From the NCBI GenBank assembly GCA_020636155.1, contig JACJYM010000005.1, positions 1 through 64,000 of the forward strand: a stretch of 64,000 bases of DNA. The letters are read 5' to 3'. This DNA comes from Lewinellaceae bacterium. Lineage in GTDB: Bacteria > Bacteroidota > Bacteroidia > Chitinophagales > Saprospiraceae. The number at the start of each line of letters is the position of its first letter. Position 1 is the first letter of the stretch. Below, piece after piece: positions 24,802-35,298 of the stretch. Both the position numbers and the translations under genes were made by a program. Under the pieces are notes generated by a model. It saw nothing but the letters and a program-made list of their open reading frames with translations. It ran no database searches and had not been told where the DNA came from.

Positions 24802-27800
24802 TTATTTAATGATGGTCACATCGCCATGTCTCACTGTTTCTTGTTCGTCACCAATAAATCCATAGCTCACCATATAAACATATACACCCGGCATGAGTAC
24901 TTTTCCGCCGTAGGTACCGTCCCATGTCACTACCCTTTCACCGGGCAGCTGAATCAATGGACCATCAGAAGTAAACATCAGTGAACCCCATCGATCAAAT
25001 ATTTTAACCGAGTTGATTACTATAGGTTCATTGGCTGAGATATACCATTCATTATTTTCTGTATCATTGTTTGGTGAAATAATGTTAGGGAAAGTCACCA
25101 CATTGATGTTTATTTCATCAACAAAGACATTTAAACTGGCAGAGGTATAACAACCGCTGTTGAAATAAATGGTCGTATTAATCACGTGATCTCCTATTTC
25201 AAAATTTTGCGTTATTTCTGTACAACTAGAAGAATTACATACTGTTACGCCATCTATTTGCCATACTATACTATCAACGGTTATTCCAGCAAGTGCATTT
25301 TGATTTAAAGTATATGTTCCTTCATCAGAAGTCAATAAACTAGTCGGTCCTGAGATGCTATTCACAGGTTCCGATGGCTTCGTTATAGTGAAACTTGTAC
25401 TATTCGAACATCCATTTCCATCTATGATATCAATAGTATGGGTTCCTACTGCAAACTCAACACTTCCGTTAATGGTACTTGATACTCCATCTACTGTGTA
25501 GGTATAATTACCATCTCCACCCGAGGATAGCACCATTACATCCGTCGTATTATCCAAATAACAATTAGGATTTACAAAATCCGTACTTACCACTGGTATT
25601 TCAAATAAATTAATAGTCACTTCACTATTGTAAGGACAAGTTCCTTCCATGTATTCCAAAGAAATAACATGTGACCCTGGTCCTGCCAAAGTTGGATTAA
25701 ACATACCATTTGCATCTACGCCAGTACCTGACCATACATACTGTCCACTACCATCGCTATTCGTAAATTGTGGCTCTATCATAAATGTACTTTCCGTACC
25801 GTCAAGGCAAATGTTGTTATTCTCAGGCATAAGCGTGATACCAACTATCGGACAATTCTGCGCCGTACAATTTTTATTGGTCGCGACTCCCGGACATGCA
25901 CAATCACTCAATGGTAACACTTCTATATTCACAACTGAATCTTGATGCAAATTATCCACCAAATATGTTGTTGTAGATTGCGTACCAATTGAAATGCCAT
26001 TTATAAAAATTTCAAAATCGGTCGCACAATTTATCGTATTCCAATTAAATACCACAAAATCAACGTCACCTTGTCCACATGTTATGGTCACGGTGTCGAG
26101 TTCTTGTTCTACTGTAATATTATGGGTCACTTCCGAACTTTCACACTGAGCAAGTGTTGCTGTAGCACTAATCGAATAAGTCCCTGCTTGTGTAAAGTCT
26201 AAGGTATATGTTCCGTCACCATTATCGTTAGCATTAGCCTCTGCCGGCCATTGATAATTCGTCGTTCCGGCTGTACTCATCGTTGTCACAGTGGCATTAT
26301 CAAGAATACAAATCGTTTGATCTATAGCAAATTCTGCAGTAGGTGTTTGTACGACTTCTACCACCATAGAGTCCATTTGATTACAAATCAAGTCCTCTGT
26401 ATAATCTAAATACAAAGTATGCAATCCAGCACCTGCAGTATTTGGATCAAATACACCATTACTTACGCCGTCGCCTGACCATACTGCAACTCCATCCTGA
26501 TCTCCATTGCCACCGGATATGTCAAAGGTCAAAGGCTGTGCTGTGGTTGCTGCGTCTAAACAGAATGGACCTATTTGATCTAAAGCTAATGTAATGTCAT
26601 TACAGGCACTTGCTTTACAATTTTCTACAACTGTCACATTTGGACAAGCATTATCAGATATGACTTCCAGCGATATATCCACACTTGCACCAGTCGTCAA
26701 TCCGCTCAAATCGTAATTATTATCTGTTATAACACCATTAAAATAAGGCACACCATCTACTAAAACATCTACCATATAGCCATCAGAATTCATGACATTG
26801 CCCCAATCAAATGAAACCCAAGTCAAACCATGATCACACGAAATCGTCGGTGCTACAATAAGTGGCTCTACCAATACATTCTTTGTGATTTCTTCACTAT
26901 TACAATTATTTTTTTCGACAATTAAGGATACCGTTTTATCTCCTGTTGTGGCCCAAGAGAGGTTATAGCTTCCGCCAGAACCGGAATTGGCCGTGGCATC
27001 GCCCAAATCCCAGTCATAGCTCACCCCTGTCGCACCTCCTGAATAAGTGACATTGGTATTATCATTAATACAGATTGTGTCTTTGCTTACGTCAATGTCA
27101 TTGGCTGGAAGGTTAAATACATATATTTTTTTCGTTTTGGTAAACTTACAATTATTGGGTTCCGTAAATGTTACCGATACTGTAAATACTCCCGGTCCCG
27201 AAATACTTGGATCAAATAATCCATTGGAAGTCACCCAAGTGCCACCGGAGTACGATAATGTACCATTACCAGGATCAGGACTCACAGAAGTAGAAATCAT
27301 AAACGGCGCTTCATTGCCATCTAAGCAAATACTATCGATTGGTGAACTCATAGTCAGTGTACGATTTTCACAATCTTGAGCATAACATGTCAAGGTTGTG
27401 AAAACATTGCTACAGAATCCTGGATCTACAATTTCCAACTGGATCGTGACCGAATCTCCTGCATTCAGACCCAAAATTTCGTACGTATTCCCAGTTTGAG
27501 TTCCACCCATTCCTTCTAATGAACTTGCGATATAATCGCCAGCACCTGTAACATCTGGCCAAGTGAAAGTTATAGAGGATGAATTAGATGAACAATCAAT
27601 CGTAGGAATTATCAACTCGTCAACAATGGTTCCAGTCATGGTCGTCGTATCCGACAGACACTGCCCATTTTGCACTGAAAGCGAAACGACTGCATCACCT
27701 GCTTCACTATAGTAAATCTGAATCGGCCCTGGACCATTTACAGGAGGCACGGGATCTCCATTTCCAAAATTCCAGTTATAAACATTGCCCGGTTGATCCA

Positions 27801-30800
27801 TTCCCAAATATTGAACTATGAACACGCTGTCTATACAAGTAGAATCCGTTGCCATAAAATCACTGGTAGGTGGAGAAATGATATTAAAAGTTGTACAAGA
27901 GTCGGGACTACTCCCACAAATATTATTCGCCTTCACACAGATTTCAGGATTGCTTATATTCGGATTCCAGCTAACCACCACGCTATCTGAATCCGCACCA
28001 CTTGTTACTGTTCCACCAAATACTTGCCAATCATACCAAACATTGTCTTCCGTATTGGCAATCACAAGTGAAACATTCCCTCCACCTGCACATATTGAAG
28101 TCGCCCAGTCATCAGGTTGAGGTATATCAGGGAGAAAATCACTGACATTTACATCTATTGGATCTAAAGTGAATTCACAGTGTGTTCCGAGGTAATCTAT
28201 CAAAATACATGCAGTATATGTTCCATCCTCAGATACCCCGACAAAAAAGTCATCCTCCCCTTCTATGACTTCACCATTGAACTTCCATACAATTTCCATT
28301 TCCATGCCTTCTGTACCGATTGCAGGTGCCGTACTTAAACTCTTAATTGTTATTGGTACTTCACCATCAATACAAACCCCAAAATCCAAATAGGCGGTTG
28401 CATCAATTACGGTTGCTGTAAGATTAATCAAACTATCACAACCATTGACGGCTTCTCCGGGAAAACTGTATGGTAAATTATTGAATGAAGAATTTATTTG
28501 TACAGGATAAATCGTCCCATTGATATCAAATTCATAGTTAACAGGGCCACATGCACTAATGAATACATCTCCTCTTACATTTTCTAATTCATAGACTGTC
28601 ACCGTTTGCTCATAACTACATCCATTTGCCGACGTGGCTGTGTACATCGTCATAAAGCCATCTGGGTCTAAGGTGGATATGGCAGGGCCATGCCATCCAA
28701 GGTCACCATCCATATTTGGATCCTCGGTCTGAGGACCGGAATAAGGAAAATCAGCCGTACATACATATTGATCCATAAACAACTCGTCGGGATAAGGTTC
28801 TACTGTGATTTGTCTACAGATAGTTCCATAATACGTTTGACCGGGACAACCATTGCTTATATTATCAATACAAGCTGTATAGACTCCTATATCAGGAAAT
28901 GATAAATCGAGTAGATTCTCATCCGTTTCATACGATGTAGAACCATTTGCGTCAGTTACAGACCATGTATATATCACGTTTTCAGGGGCTCCAGTAACTT
29001 CTAATTGCACATTCTTACCCGGGCAAATCACCAAATCATCGCATGTCTGACCAACATCTGAATTGATACACATATCATCAGGGGTTAGATCCGGTTCTAT
29101 GAAATTTCCTTCTATGGTCACCTCATAAGAACAGACACTACCGCTACATCCATCTAAAAACATCCAGTAGGTCTGACCGGGCACGAATAAATCAGAGCTC
29201 AATGAGATTGAATTAGACATTGGACTACAAGAGCCATCACACCATATTTCATTATCCCAATCACAACTATCGTAAATACCTAGCTGAATTCCCGCACCGG
29301 TACATTGAAATGCATCAAGGTTGAAAATCCAGTCACCGGCACCCGCAACGAAAGCAAACCAACTAATATTGTGAGGAACACCTCCATTACTACATAATGG
29401 CGATGGGCCATTACCAGTAATCATTTCAGTCATTCTACCACAGAAACCATCTAAAATCTCCAGATTACAAATAATCTCAGCCTCGGAACATTCTATTGAT
29501 GCATAAGGATTCTCCGCACTACAGTCAAATTGAAAACCAAAATCTACTTCATCGGGCATGCCTCCACCTCCCATACAATCGCTCATGAGTTCAAATGAAG
29601 TAGTTCTAACAATATTACCATCTAATTCACCATTGTTATCATTGTCCACACCAGAACTGGCATCATCATACATACCAACAAGTTGTGTACCAAACAGAAC
29701 ACCACCATTTACAAATGCAGATTGATTAATAACGACAATATAACAACCGGGTGGGACATTTTCAAATAGATAGACCATATCGCCAGGATTGATCGTGATA
29801 CTTTGAACCAAGTTAGTCAAACTTCCGTCACAATTTTTATCCTGCCATAATTCCATAGTAATCCCTTCAATAACATTATCATCTGGTGGGCCGCCATAAA
29901 CTCCATCTCCGGTCGCTCCAGATTCTATCCATGATAGACCACCTACCGACAAGAAAGTAAATGCACCCACATCTACCCAATCAATGTCTGGGTCACCCGA
30001 CATGATAGTAATAGTATGAGTAAAACCCGTACCAGTCATCTCCGTCACATCACTATCCGACCCTTCCATTCCAGCATCCATACCAGACAAATCTCCTTCA
30101 TTTGGAACAGTAAATCCCCAAGTCGCATCGGGGAGATCCACTCTAATTTTGTAATCTCCTGGTGCAAGATCGGGAAACATATACATACCTGTGCCATCGA
30201 TTACAATTGGGTTTATTGGATTTCCCATTCCATCTTCAGTTACAGGATTCATGTTTCCATCAACTAAGGTTACAGTAACCCCTATGGCACCGCCTCCATC
30301 ATCTTGAATCCCATTTCCATTGCTATCACACCATATCAAGTCTCCTATTTTTCCGAGTTGAAAAAATCCTGCATCTATGTCTAGATTTTCTTCATCAGAT
30401 TCTAATTCTATGACATGAGAATCTCCCATTTGATTAGGAACTCCGACAGATACTGCATCACTATCATCGGTATCATCACTGGCATCAGTAGCTCCACCAT
30501 TATAATCTTCAGTTGTTAGATAATAATTGGCAGGTGCCGTAAAATGTACAATATACATTCCCGGAGGTAGAAACTCAAACAAATACATGCCCCCACCAGA
30601 AGTAATTTGAGCTGCTACCACAGTCCCGTTTACATCGGTTACAGGGTTGCCAACATCATCTGTTAATGACACCGTTACACCATCTAATGCTGGATCGGTC
30701 GCATCATTAATACCCAAACCATCCATGTCCTCCCATGTATAATCTCCGATAGACGCTGCTTGATAAAAACCAGCATCTACATCCTCATTGTCTTCATCAG

Positions 30801-31992
30801 ATTCTAAGGTAATAATATCGGTAATCCCCGAGTGGTATGGCTGTCCGGTATCGGGAATGGCATCACTATCCATAGTATCACCTGTCGCATCCTCCATCGT
30901 CAAATAGTAATCACCTGATGGATCATTAAACCTAACTTGATAATCTCCCGGAGCTAAAAGTTCAAATGAATATAAGCCAAAAGCATCCGTAATCTGTGTT
31001 GTAACAGGGTTACCATATAAGTCATTTACCGGATTACCTGAGTCATCGGTTAATGATACTTCTATCCCCGGAAGGTCTGGCTCAGTTGCATCTTGAATTC
31101 CATCTCCATTCAAATCTTCCCATGTATAATTTGAAATGCTTGCAGCCTGATATAATCCGGCGTCCACATTGCTTTGTGTTTCATTTGATAAGGTTATGAC
31201 GTCATGAGAATCTGCATTACCATTGTAAGGTTGGCTATTTGGATTTGGAACAGCATCACTGTCACCGGGTCCATCCGATGCGTCAGTATTTCCATTTTGA
31301 TCCCAAGGAAAGGTAAAGTAATAATCCGCCGGTGCCGTAAACGTAAGTCTATAGGTACTTGGCGGCAAGTCGGTAAAACTGTAAGCACCATTGGTATTTA
31401 TAGATCCAACTGGATTACCGTTTATATCCATTGCCTGACCTCCAGCATTTACATCAAACAAACTAATTGCCACCTGATTAGTAGGTGGCAAATTTCCTTC
31501 TCCTGCACTCAATCCATCTCCATTCATGTCTTCCCAGACAAAACCTTCGATGGTTGTCGGTTGGAATAGTCCTTGCGAAAATTGTAAAAAACTACCGTTA
31601 TATGAAAATGTATTAGTATATCCATTCGTTGCATCAACCACATCACAATCAGTGCCAACAGGACTAAAAAAGTAACTACCAATAGGTAAAACAGGTACAA
31701 CCTGGATAACGTAATTTCCATTCGCAACACCCGAAAAATCTGCGTCACCGCCACTTGGTACAGCAGAGTATACGACACCTCCATCAGGAATTCCATTCAT
31801 GTCACTATCCTGATATATATTTACTGTAGTCATGTCAAACGGAGGGTCAGCAAAGTCTTTATTACTATTTGCTTCCATATCTTCATACAAGGTTACTCGT
31901 ATATCTTGTGAATTTGCTTCTATCGAAAAAAACGACAAGAAAAGGTATACGCCGAGAAAATAGAATTGATTCTTGCTAATCATAATTTTCAT
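24802..31992 (-). CDS. Giant SdrD B-like, PKD-rich T9SS type B protein
   Basis: A 2396-residue exported surface protein. After the signal peptide (1-28) come about five SdrD B-like repeats (about 150-720), each starting with a Y/F-x-W-E-D-x-N/D-G-x-G pattern and rich in Asp, which probably binds calcium. A Cys-rich middle region (about 850-1480) includes PKD-like domains. Then a unit of about 255 residues (FN3-like, Ig-like with a WSGxGVxxNGxFDP motif, and PKD) occurs three times, with the C-x-A-Q/S-x-C marks near residues 1536, 1794 and 2042. The last 95 residues (FPNIISPNNDTENNEWY, FDRWGSLMF, a final GDVTIIK) are a type B gliding/T9SS sorting domain. Likely role: adhesin or structural surface fibre. 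Two ATGs, at 31992 and 31983, are possible starts. Confidence 0.92.
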   Translation of the reverse strand: MKIMISKNQFYFLGVYLFLSFFSIEANSQDIRVTLYEDMEANSNKDFADPPFDMTTVNIYQDSDMNGIPDGGVVYSAVPSGGDADFSGVANGNYVIQVVPVLPIGSYFFSPVGTDCDVVDATNGYTNTFSYNGSFLQFSQGLFQPTTIEGFVWEDMNGDGLSAGEGNLPPTNQVAISLFDVNAGGQAMDINGNPVGSINTNGAYSFTDLPPSTYRLTFTAPADYYFTFPWDQNGNTDASDGPGDSDAVPNPNSQPYNGNADSHDVITLSNETQSNVDAGLYQAASISNYTWEDLNGDGIQDATEPDLPGIEVSLTDDSGNPVNDLYGNPVTTQITDAFGLYSFELLAPGDYQVRFNDPSGDYYLTMEDATGDTMDSDAIPDTGQPYHSGITDIITLESDEDNEDVDAGFYQAASIGDYTWEDMDGLGINDATDPALDGVTVSLTDDVGNPVTDVNGTVVAAQITSGGGMYLFEFLPPGMYIVHFTAPANYYLTTEDYNGGATDASDDTDDSDAVSVGVPNQMGDSHVIELESDEENLDIDAGFFQLGKIGDLIWCDSNGNGIQDDGGGAIGVTVTLVDGNMNPVTEDGMGNPINPIVIDGTGMYMFPDLAPGDYKIRVDLPDATWGFTVPNEGDLSGMDAGMEGSDSDVTEMTGTGFTHTITIMSGDPDIDWVDVGAFTFLSVGGLSWIESGATGDGVYGGPPDDNVIEGITMELWQDKNCDGSLTNLVQSITINPGDMVYLFENVPPGCYIVVINQSAFVNGGVLFGTQLVGMYDDASSGVDNDNNGELDGNIVRTTSFELMSDCMGGGGMPDEVDFGFQFDCSAENPYASIECSEAEIICNLEILDGFCGRMTEMITGNGPSPLCSNGGVPHNISWFAFVAGAGDWIFNLDAFQCTGAGIQLGIYDSCDWDNEIWCDGSCSPMSNSISLSSDLFVPGQTYWMFLDGCSGSVCSYEVTIEGNFIEPDLTPDDMCINSDVGQTCDDLVICPGKNVQLEVTGAPENVIYTWSVTDANGSTSYETDENLLDLSFPDIGVYTACIDNISNGCPGQTYYGTICRQITVEPYPDELFMDQYVCTADFPYSGPQTEDPNMDGDLGWHGPAISTLDPDGFMTMYTATSANGCSYEQTVTVYELENVRGDVFISACGPVNYEFDINGTIYPVQINSSFNNLPYSFPGEAVNGCDSLINLTATVIDATAYLDFGVCIDGEVPITIKSLSTAPAIGTEGMEMEIVWKFNGEVIEGEDDFFVGVSEDGTYTACILIDYLGTHCEFTLDPIDVNVSDFLPDIPQPDDWATSICAGGGNVSLVIANTEDNVWYDWQVFGGTVTSGADSDSVVVSWNPNISNPEICVKANNICGSSPDSCTTFNIISPPTSDFMATDSTCIDSVFIVQYLGMDQPGNVYNWNFGNGDPVPPVNGPGPIQIYYSEAGDAVVSLSVQNGQCLSDTTTMTGTIVDELIIPTIDCSSNSSSITFTWPDVTGAGDYIASSLEGMGGTQTGNTYEILGLNAGDSVTIQLEIVDPGFCSNVFTTLTCYAQDCENRTLTMSSPIDSICLDGNEAPFMISTSVSPDPGNGTLSYSGGTWVTSNGLFDPSISGPGVFTVSVTFTEPNNCKFTKTKKIYVFNLPANDIDVSKDTICINDNTNVTYSGGATGVSYDWDLGDATANSGSGGSYNLSWATTGDKTVSLIVEKNNCNSEEITKNVLVEPLIVAPTISCDHGLTWVSFDWGNVMNSDGYMVDVLVDGVPYFNGVITDNNYDLSGLTTGASVDISLEVISDNACPNVTVVENCKASACNDITLALDQIGPFCLDAATTAQPLTFDISGGNGDQDGVAVWSGDGVSNGVFDPNTAGAGLHTLYLDYTEDLICNQMDSMVVEVVQTPTAEFAIDQTICILDNATVTTMSTAGTTNYQWPAEANANDNGDGTYTLDFTQAGTYSISATATLAQCESSEVTHNITVEQELDTVTITCGQGDVDFVVFNWNTINCATDFEIFINGISIGTQSTTTYLVDNLHQDSVVNIEVLPLSDCACPGVATNKNCTAQNCPIVGITLMPENNNICLDGTESTFMIEPQFTNSDGSGQYVWSGTGVDANGMFNPTLAGPGSHVISLEYMEGTCPYNSEVTINLFEIPVVSTDFVNPNCYLDNTTDVMVLSSGGDGNYTYTVDGVSSTINGSVEFAVGTHTIDIIDGNGCSNSTSFTITKPSEPVNSISGPTSLLTSDEGTYTLNQNALAGITVDSIVWQIDGVTVCNSSSCTEITQNFEIGDHVINTTIYFNSGCYTSASLNVFVDEININVVTFPNIISPNNDTENNEWYISANEPIVINSVKIFDRWGSLMFTSDGPLIQLPGERVVTWDGTYGGKVLMPGVYVYMVSYGFIGDEQETVRHGDVTIIK

Positions 31993-32236
31993 TGATTCTT
32001 TAAGATTTACTGATTGTATTTAAGTGCTACAAGTGATACATTAATTCAGGTAAAAATAAGTTTTTATAATTTAGTCACCAAACTTGAATTTAATATAAAT
32101 CACATATCACAATATCGAAATGTGTAAAATATTTGTTTTCAATAATATTGTAAATTTCGGTCTTATTTTGACTTTAATAGTAAGACAACCTTAAGTATAC
32201 TTTTGCTGCCTGATAAATTAGATATACTAAAATAAA

Positions 32237-32818
32237 TTAACTTTCTGACTCCTTGCGCTTGTTAATTTCATCTCTTATTTTAGCCGCTAACTCGTAGTTT
32301 TCTTGAGCTAAAGCTTCATCCAGTTGGTTATTAAGTTCTTTGAGTGAGAAATTTTGGATTGATTTTTTTCGTGGTTTTTCTTGTGTAGGCTCTGCTTTCA
32401 CGCCTTCATCATCCAATACTACACCAGCCACATCCATGATCTCGGAAGTTGTATAAATTGGGCATTCAAAACGAATGGCCATGGCAATGGCATCTGAGGT
32501 TCGAGAGTCCACCTCCATATATCGGTCTCCTTGTCTGCATATCAGCTTTGCATAAAATATACCGTCGATTAATTCACTGATATGGACTTCTTCGATACTG
32601 ATGTTAAATGTGAGTAGTGTATTTTTAAACAAATCATGAGTTAAAGGCCTATTGGGCGACATATTTTCCAGCGCTACGGCAATAGCCTGTGCTTCAAATG
32701 CACCTATCACTATGGGTAATCTCCTCGAGCCACCCTTTTCACCCAAGACGATGGCATAATTGTGTGATTGCGATACGCTATGTGACAATGCAACGATTTC
32801 TAGTCCTATTTTACTCAT
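32237..32818 (-). CDS. Bifunctional nuclease-family protein with UVR motif
   Basis: A 193-residue protein of the BFN/DUF151 family. The core (1-135) contains LPIVIGAFEAQAIAVALE and DSRTSDAIAMAIRFECPIY, the family hallmarks. A linker rich in Lys/Pro leads to a UVR-like helical pair (about 155-188, ELNNQLDEALAQENYELAAKIRD truncated here), like the motif through which UvrB and UvrC or Clp proteins interact. Homologues are annotated as DNase/RNase, but activity is not shown by sequence. It precedes no close same-strand partner (116-base gap to obgE upstream). Confidence 0.9.
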   Translation of the reverse strand: MSKIGLEIVALSHSVSQSHNYAIVLGEKGGSRRLPIVIGAFEAQAIAVALENMSPNRPLTHDLFKNTLLTFNISIEEVHISELIDGIFYAKLICRQGDRYMEVDSRTSDAIAMAIRFECPIYTTSEIMDVAGVVLDDEGVKAEPTQEKPRKKSIQNFSLKELNNQLDEALAQENYELAAKIRDEINKRKESES

Positions 32819-32934
32819 TCGAAATTTTAAAAATTAAACAGTTCAATTTACGAAGATACCAATTATTATCTACAAAAATGCTGAATTTAATAAGGATTAA
32901 AGTCAACTTACTTTGATTGTTCTGAATTATTACT

Positions 32935-33927
32935 TTAGTCATTCATTAATTCCCACAATTTATCTTTCAATACTTCCAAATTATACCCTGTTATTGAAGA
33001 AATAAAAAGATATGGTATATCTATATTCAATTCTTGGTCAATCAACAATCTTGTCTCCTCGTCCACTACATCTGATTTAGTGATTGCCAATAATCGGCGT
33101 TTATCCAAGAGTTCCGAGTTAAAATGTGCCAATTCATTTAAAAGTATGCGGTATTCTTCCATAATGTCTTTGGCATCGATTGGTATCATAAACAAAAGTA
33201 CGGCATTCCTTTCTATGTGCTTTAAAAATCGAATTCCCAATCCTTTCCCTTTATGTGCATCTTCGATGATACCTGGAATATCGGCCATGATAAATGACCT
33301 GGCATCTCGATAACTCACGATGCCGAGATTGGGCACCAAAGTGGTAAAAGGATAAGCCCCTATTTTAGGTTTAGCCGCAGTAATTGCCGAGAGCAAGGTG
33401 CTTTTTCCAGCATTGGGAAAACCTACCAATCCTACATCTGCGAGAACTTTTAGTTCCAAAATATTCCATATCTCAAGACCCGGCTCCCCAGGTTGAGCAT
33501 AACGTGGTGTTTGGTTCGTGGACGATCTAAAATGAAAATTTCCCAATCCACCGCGACCACCCTTTACTAATATTTTAGTTTCGTCATGGTGATTGATCTC
33601 AAATAGTATTTCGTCTGTTTCTGCATTTTTTGCGACCGTACCAAGTGGCACTTCGAGGATGATATCTTCTCCATCGGCGCCAGTACTGCGACTTTTGCCT
33701 CCCGGTTCACCATTGCCCGCAATGACGTGCTTCATGTACTTAAGATGAAGTAGGGTCCACCGCTGAGCATTTCCTCTTAGGATAATATGTCCACCTCGAC
33801 CGCCATCCCCACCATCAGGACCACCTTTGTTGGTTCTTTTGTCCCGATGCAAATGTGCCGACCCAGCACCTCCGTGTCCAGATCTACCACAGATTTTTAC
33901 ATAATCTACAAAATTCTTATCGGACAA
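32935..33927 (-). CDS. obgE: Obg-family GTPase (ObgE/CgtA)
   Basis: A 330-residue ribosome-associated GTPase. The Gly-rich Obg domain (1-157) includes GRSGHGGAGSAHLHR and the GGPDGGDGGRGGH repeat region. The G domain follows with G1 GFPNAGKST, G3 DIPG, and G4 TKSD. No C-terminal OCT domain is present, which is usual for the short form. It regulates late 50S assembly and stress responses. It is 10 bases downstream of adk on the same strand, so they are co-transcribed. Confidence 0.97.
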   Translation of the reverse strand: MSDKNFVDYVKICGRSGHGGAGSAHLHRDKRTNKGGPDGGDGGRGGHIILRGNAQRWTLLHLKYMKHVIAGNGEPGGKSRSTGADGEDIILEVPLGTVAKNAETDEILFEINHHDETKILVKGGRGGLGNFHFRSSTNQTPRYAQPGEPGLEIWNILELKVLADVGLVGFPNAGKSTLLSAITAAKPKIGAYPFTTLVPNLGIVSYRDARSFIMADIPGIIEDAHKGKGLGIRFLKHIERNAVLLFMIPIDAKDIMEEYRILLNELAHFNSELLDKRRLLAITKSDVVDEETRLLIDQELNIDIPYLFISSITGYNLEVLKDKLWELMND

Positions 33928-33937
33928 GATTTATTTT

Positions 33938-34513
33938 TTAGCTGTGAGTTTTAATTTCTTCACTGATGGCAGAAAATATGTCATCAATCGACCCTATACC
34001 ATTAATAGAAACCGATTTATTTTGCTCTGCATAGAAATCAAAAACAGGTGAAGTTTCTGCTCTATATACATTTATTCTGTTTCTGATAATCGATACATCG
34101 TTATCATCAGGTCTTCCACTGGTCTCTCCTCTTTTTAGTATTCGTCTCTCAATTTCGCCATCTTCCACCTCTAAGGAAATTAGCAATGAGATAGACATTT
34201 CCTTTTCTGACAAAAACTTATCTAATGATTCCGCCTGAGCAATGGTGCGAGGAAACCCATCGAAGATGATTCCGCTTACCTCTGGATATTCATTGACTTT
34301 ATTCTGAAGCATGCCGATGGTAATCTCATCGGGAACTAATTCACCTTTTTTCATGTGTTCCATAGCCATCAATCCGAGAGGTGTTTCATTTCCAATTTCC
34401 GATCGGAAAAGATCACCCGTTGAGATATGAAGAAAGCCAAATTTTTCTTCCATTAGCTTCGCTTGAGTCCCTTTACCAGAACCTGGAGGACCAAACAAAA
34501 TCAAATTAAACAT
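33938..34513 (-). CDS. adk: Adenylate kinase
   Basis: A 191-residue adenylate kinase, interconverting ATP + AMP and 2 ADP. The P-loop is GPPGSGKGTQ (8-17), with the AMP-binding STGDLFR (31-37) and DGFPRT segments. The lid is the short, zinc-free type (RRILKRGETSGRPDDND). It is the first gene of an adk-obgE pair with a promoter-like box 25 bases upstream. Confidence 0.97.
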   Translation of the reverse strand: MFNLILFGPPGSGKGTQAKLMEEKFGFLHISTGDLFRSEIGNETPLGLMAMEHMKKGELVPDEITIGMLQNKVNEYPEVSGIIFDGFPRTIAQAESLDKFLSEKEMSISLLISLEVEDGEIERRILKRGETSGRPDDNDVSIIRNRINVYRAETSPVFDFYAEQNKSVSINGIGSIDDIFSAISEEIKTHS

Positions 34514-34537
34514 AATACAATTTTTTAATTAAGTATG

Positions 34538-34545
34538 CAAAAATA
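34538..34545 (-). promoter_or_regulatory. Bacteroidota -7 element (adk-obgE)
   Basis: TATTTTTG on the minus strand, 24 bases before the adk ATG. No TTG at the expected -33 distance. Confidence 0.5.
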
Positions 34546-34587
34546 AACGTATCGCAAGGAAACGAGAAGTAATGTACTCTTTAATTT

Positions 34588-35241
34588 CTAATTTCTTACT
34601 ACATCATTGTCGGTAATTACCCGTCTTGCAAAAAGGAATCGAGAATCCCAATATTCGTTATTGGTAATTTCGTCCTTTACTACTCCCCTGCTGCTCGTGG
34701 CATGAATGACGTATATATGGTTCGCTTTTACTTCGTCGACAATGGAGACGTGGGTAACTTTTCCATTTTGACCAAAAAAGACCAAATCTCCCCTATCCAA
34801 TTCATCCTTCTCAATCGGTTTACCCATACTAGACTGCGTCTGTGAAGAACCACTTAGATTGTATCCTGCCTTTGAGAAAACCCAAGCAACAAATCCAGAA
34901 CAATCGAAACCGGGCTTAGGCGTTTTACCATTATAGTTATAAGGTGTACCTATATAGGATTGAGCTTCATCAATGATTATTTCTTGTTGATTTTGATAGC
35001 TGGTCGAGATTTTCGATTCACTCTTAGTCTTATGTGTTGAATCAGAGGATTTTCTTGTCTTCTTAGTTGAGGTGTTTTTGGTATTGGATTTTGACACATA
35101 GACGTAATCGGATGCTGTACTTGGCTGTCTTAATGTACGATTGCCGAACTCTTCCGTGCTTTTACAGGATTGATTCAATATGGTAATAATTAAAACCAGC
35201 AGTACTAGGAAATATTTTCTTAAAAATAACATAAGCAACAT
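34588..35241 (-). CDS. NlpC/P60 (C40) peptidase lipoprotein
   Basis: A 217-residue lipoprotein with a lipobox ending at C26 (LNQSC), a Ser/Thr/Lys-rich linker (about 30-85) and an NlpC/P60 domain (about 88-205). The catalytic residues are C113 in FDCSGFVAW, H163 in VTHVSI and H179 in YVIHA. This family cuts the peptide stems of peptidoglycan, usually between D-Glu and the diamino acid. It is likely anchored in the periplasmic face of the outer membrane. Upstream of adk, on the same strand, with a 74-base gap. A second ATG three codons in (35232) could also be the start. Confidence 0.92.
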   Translation of the reverse strand: MLLMLFLRKYFLVLLVLIITILNQSCKSTEEFGNRTLRQPSTASDYVYVSKSNTKNTSTKKTRKSSDSTHKTKSESKISTSYQNQQEIIIDEAQSYIGTPYNYNGKTPKPGFDCSGFVAWVFSKAGYNLSGSSQTQSSMGKPIEKDELDRGDLVFFGQNGKVTHVSIVDEVKANHIYVIHATSSRGVVKDEITNNEYWDSRFLFARRVITDNDVVRN

Positions 35242-35298
35242 TTAATATATTAATATTTTTAATAATATATCAAAAATCATGCCTTATGAAATTTCGTG

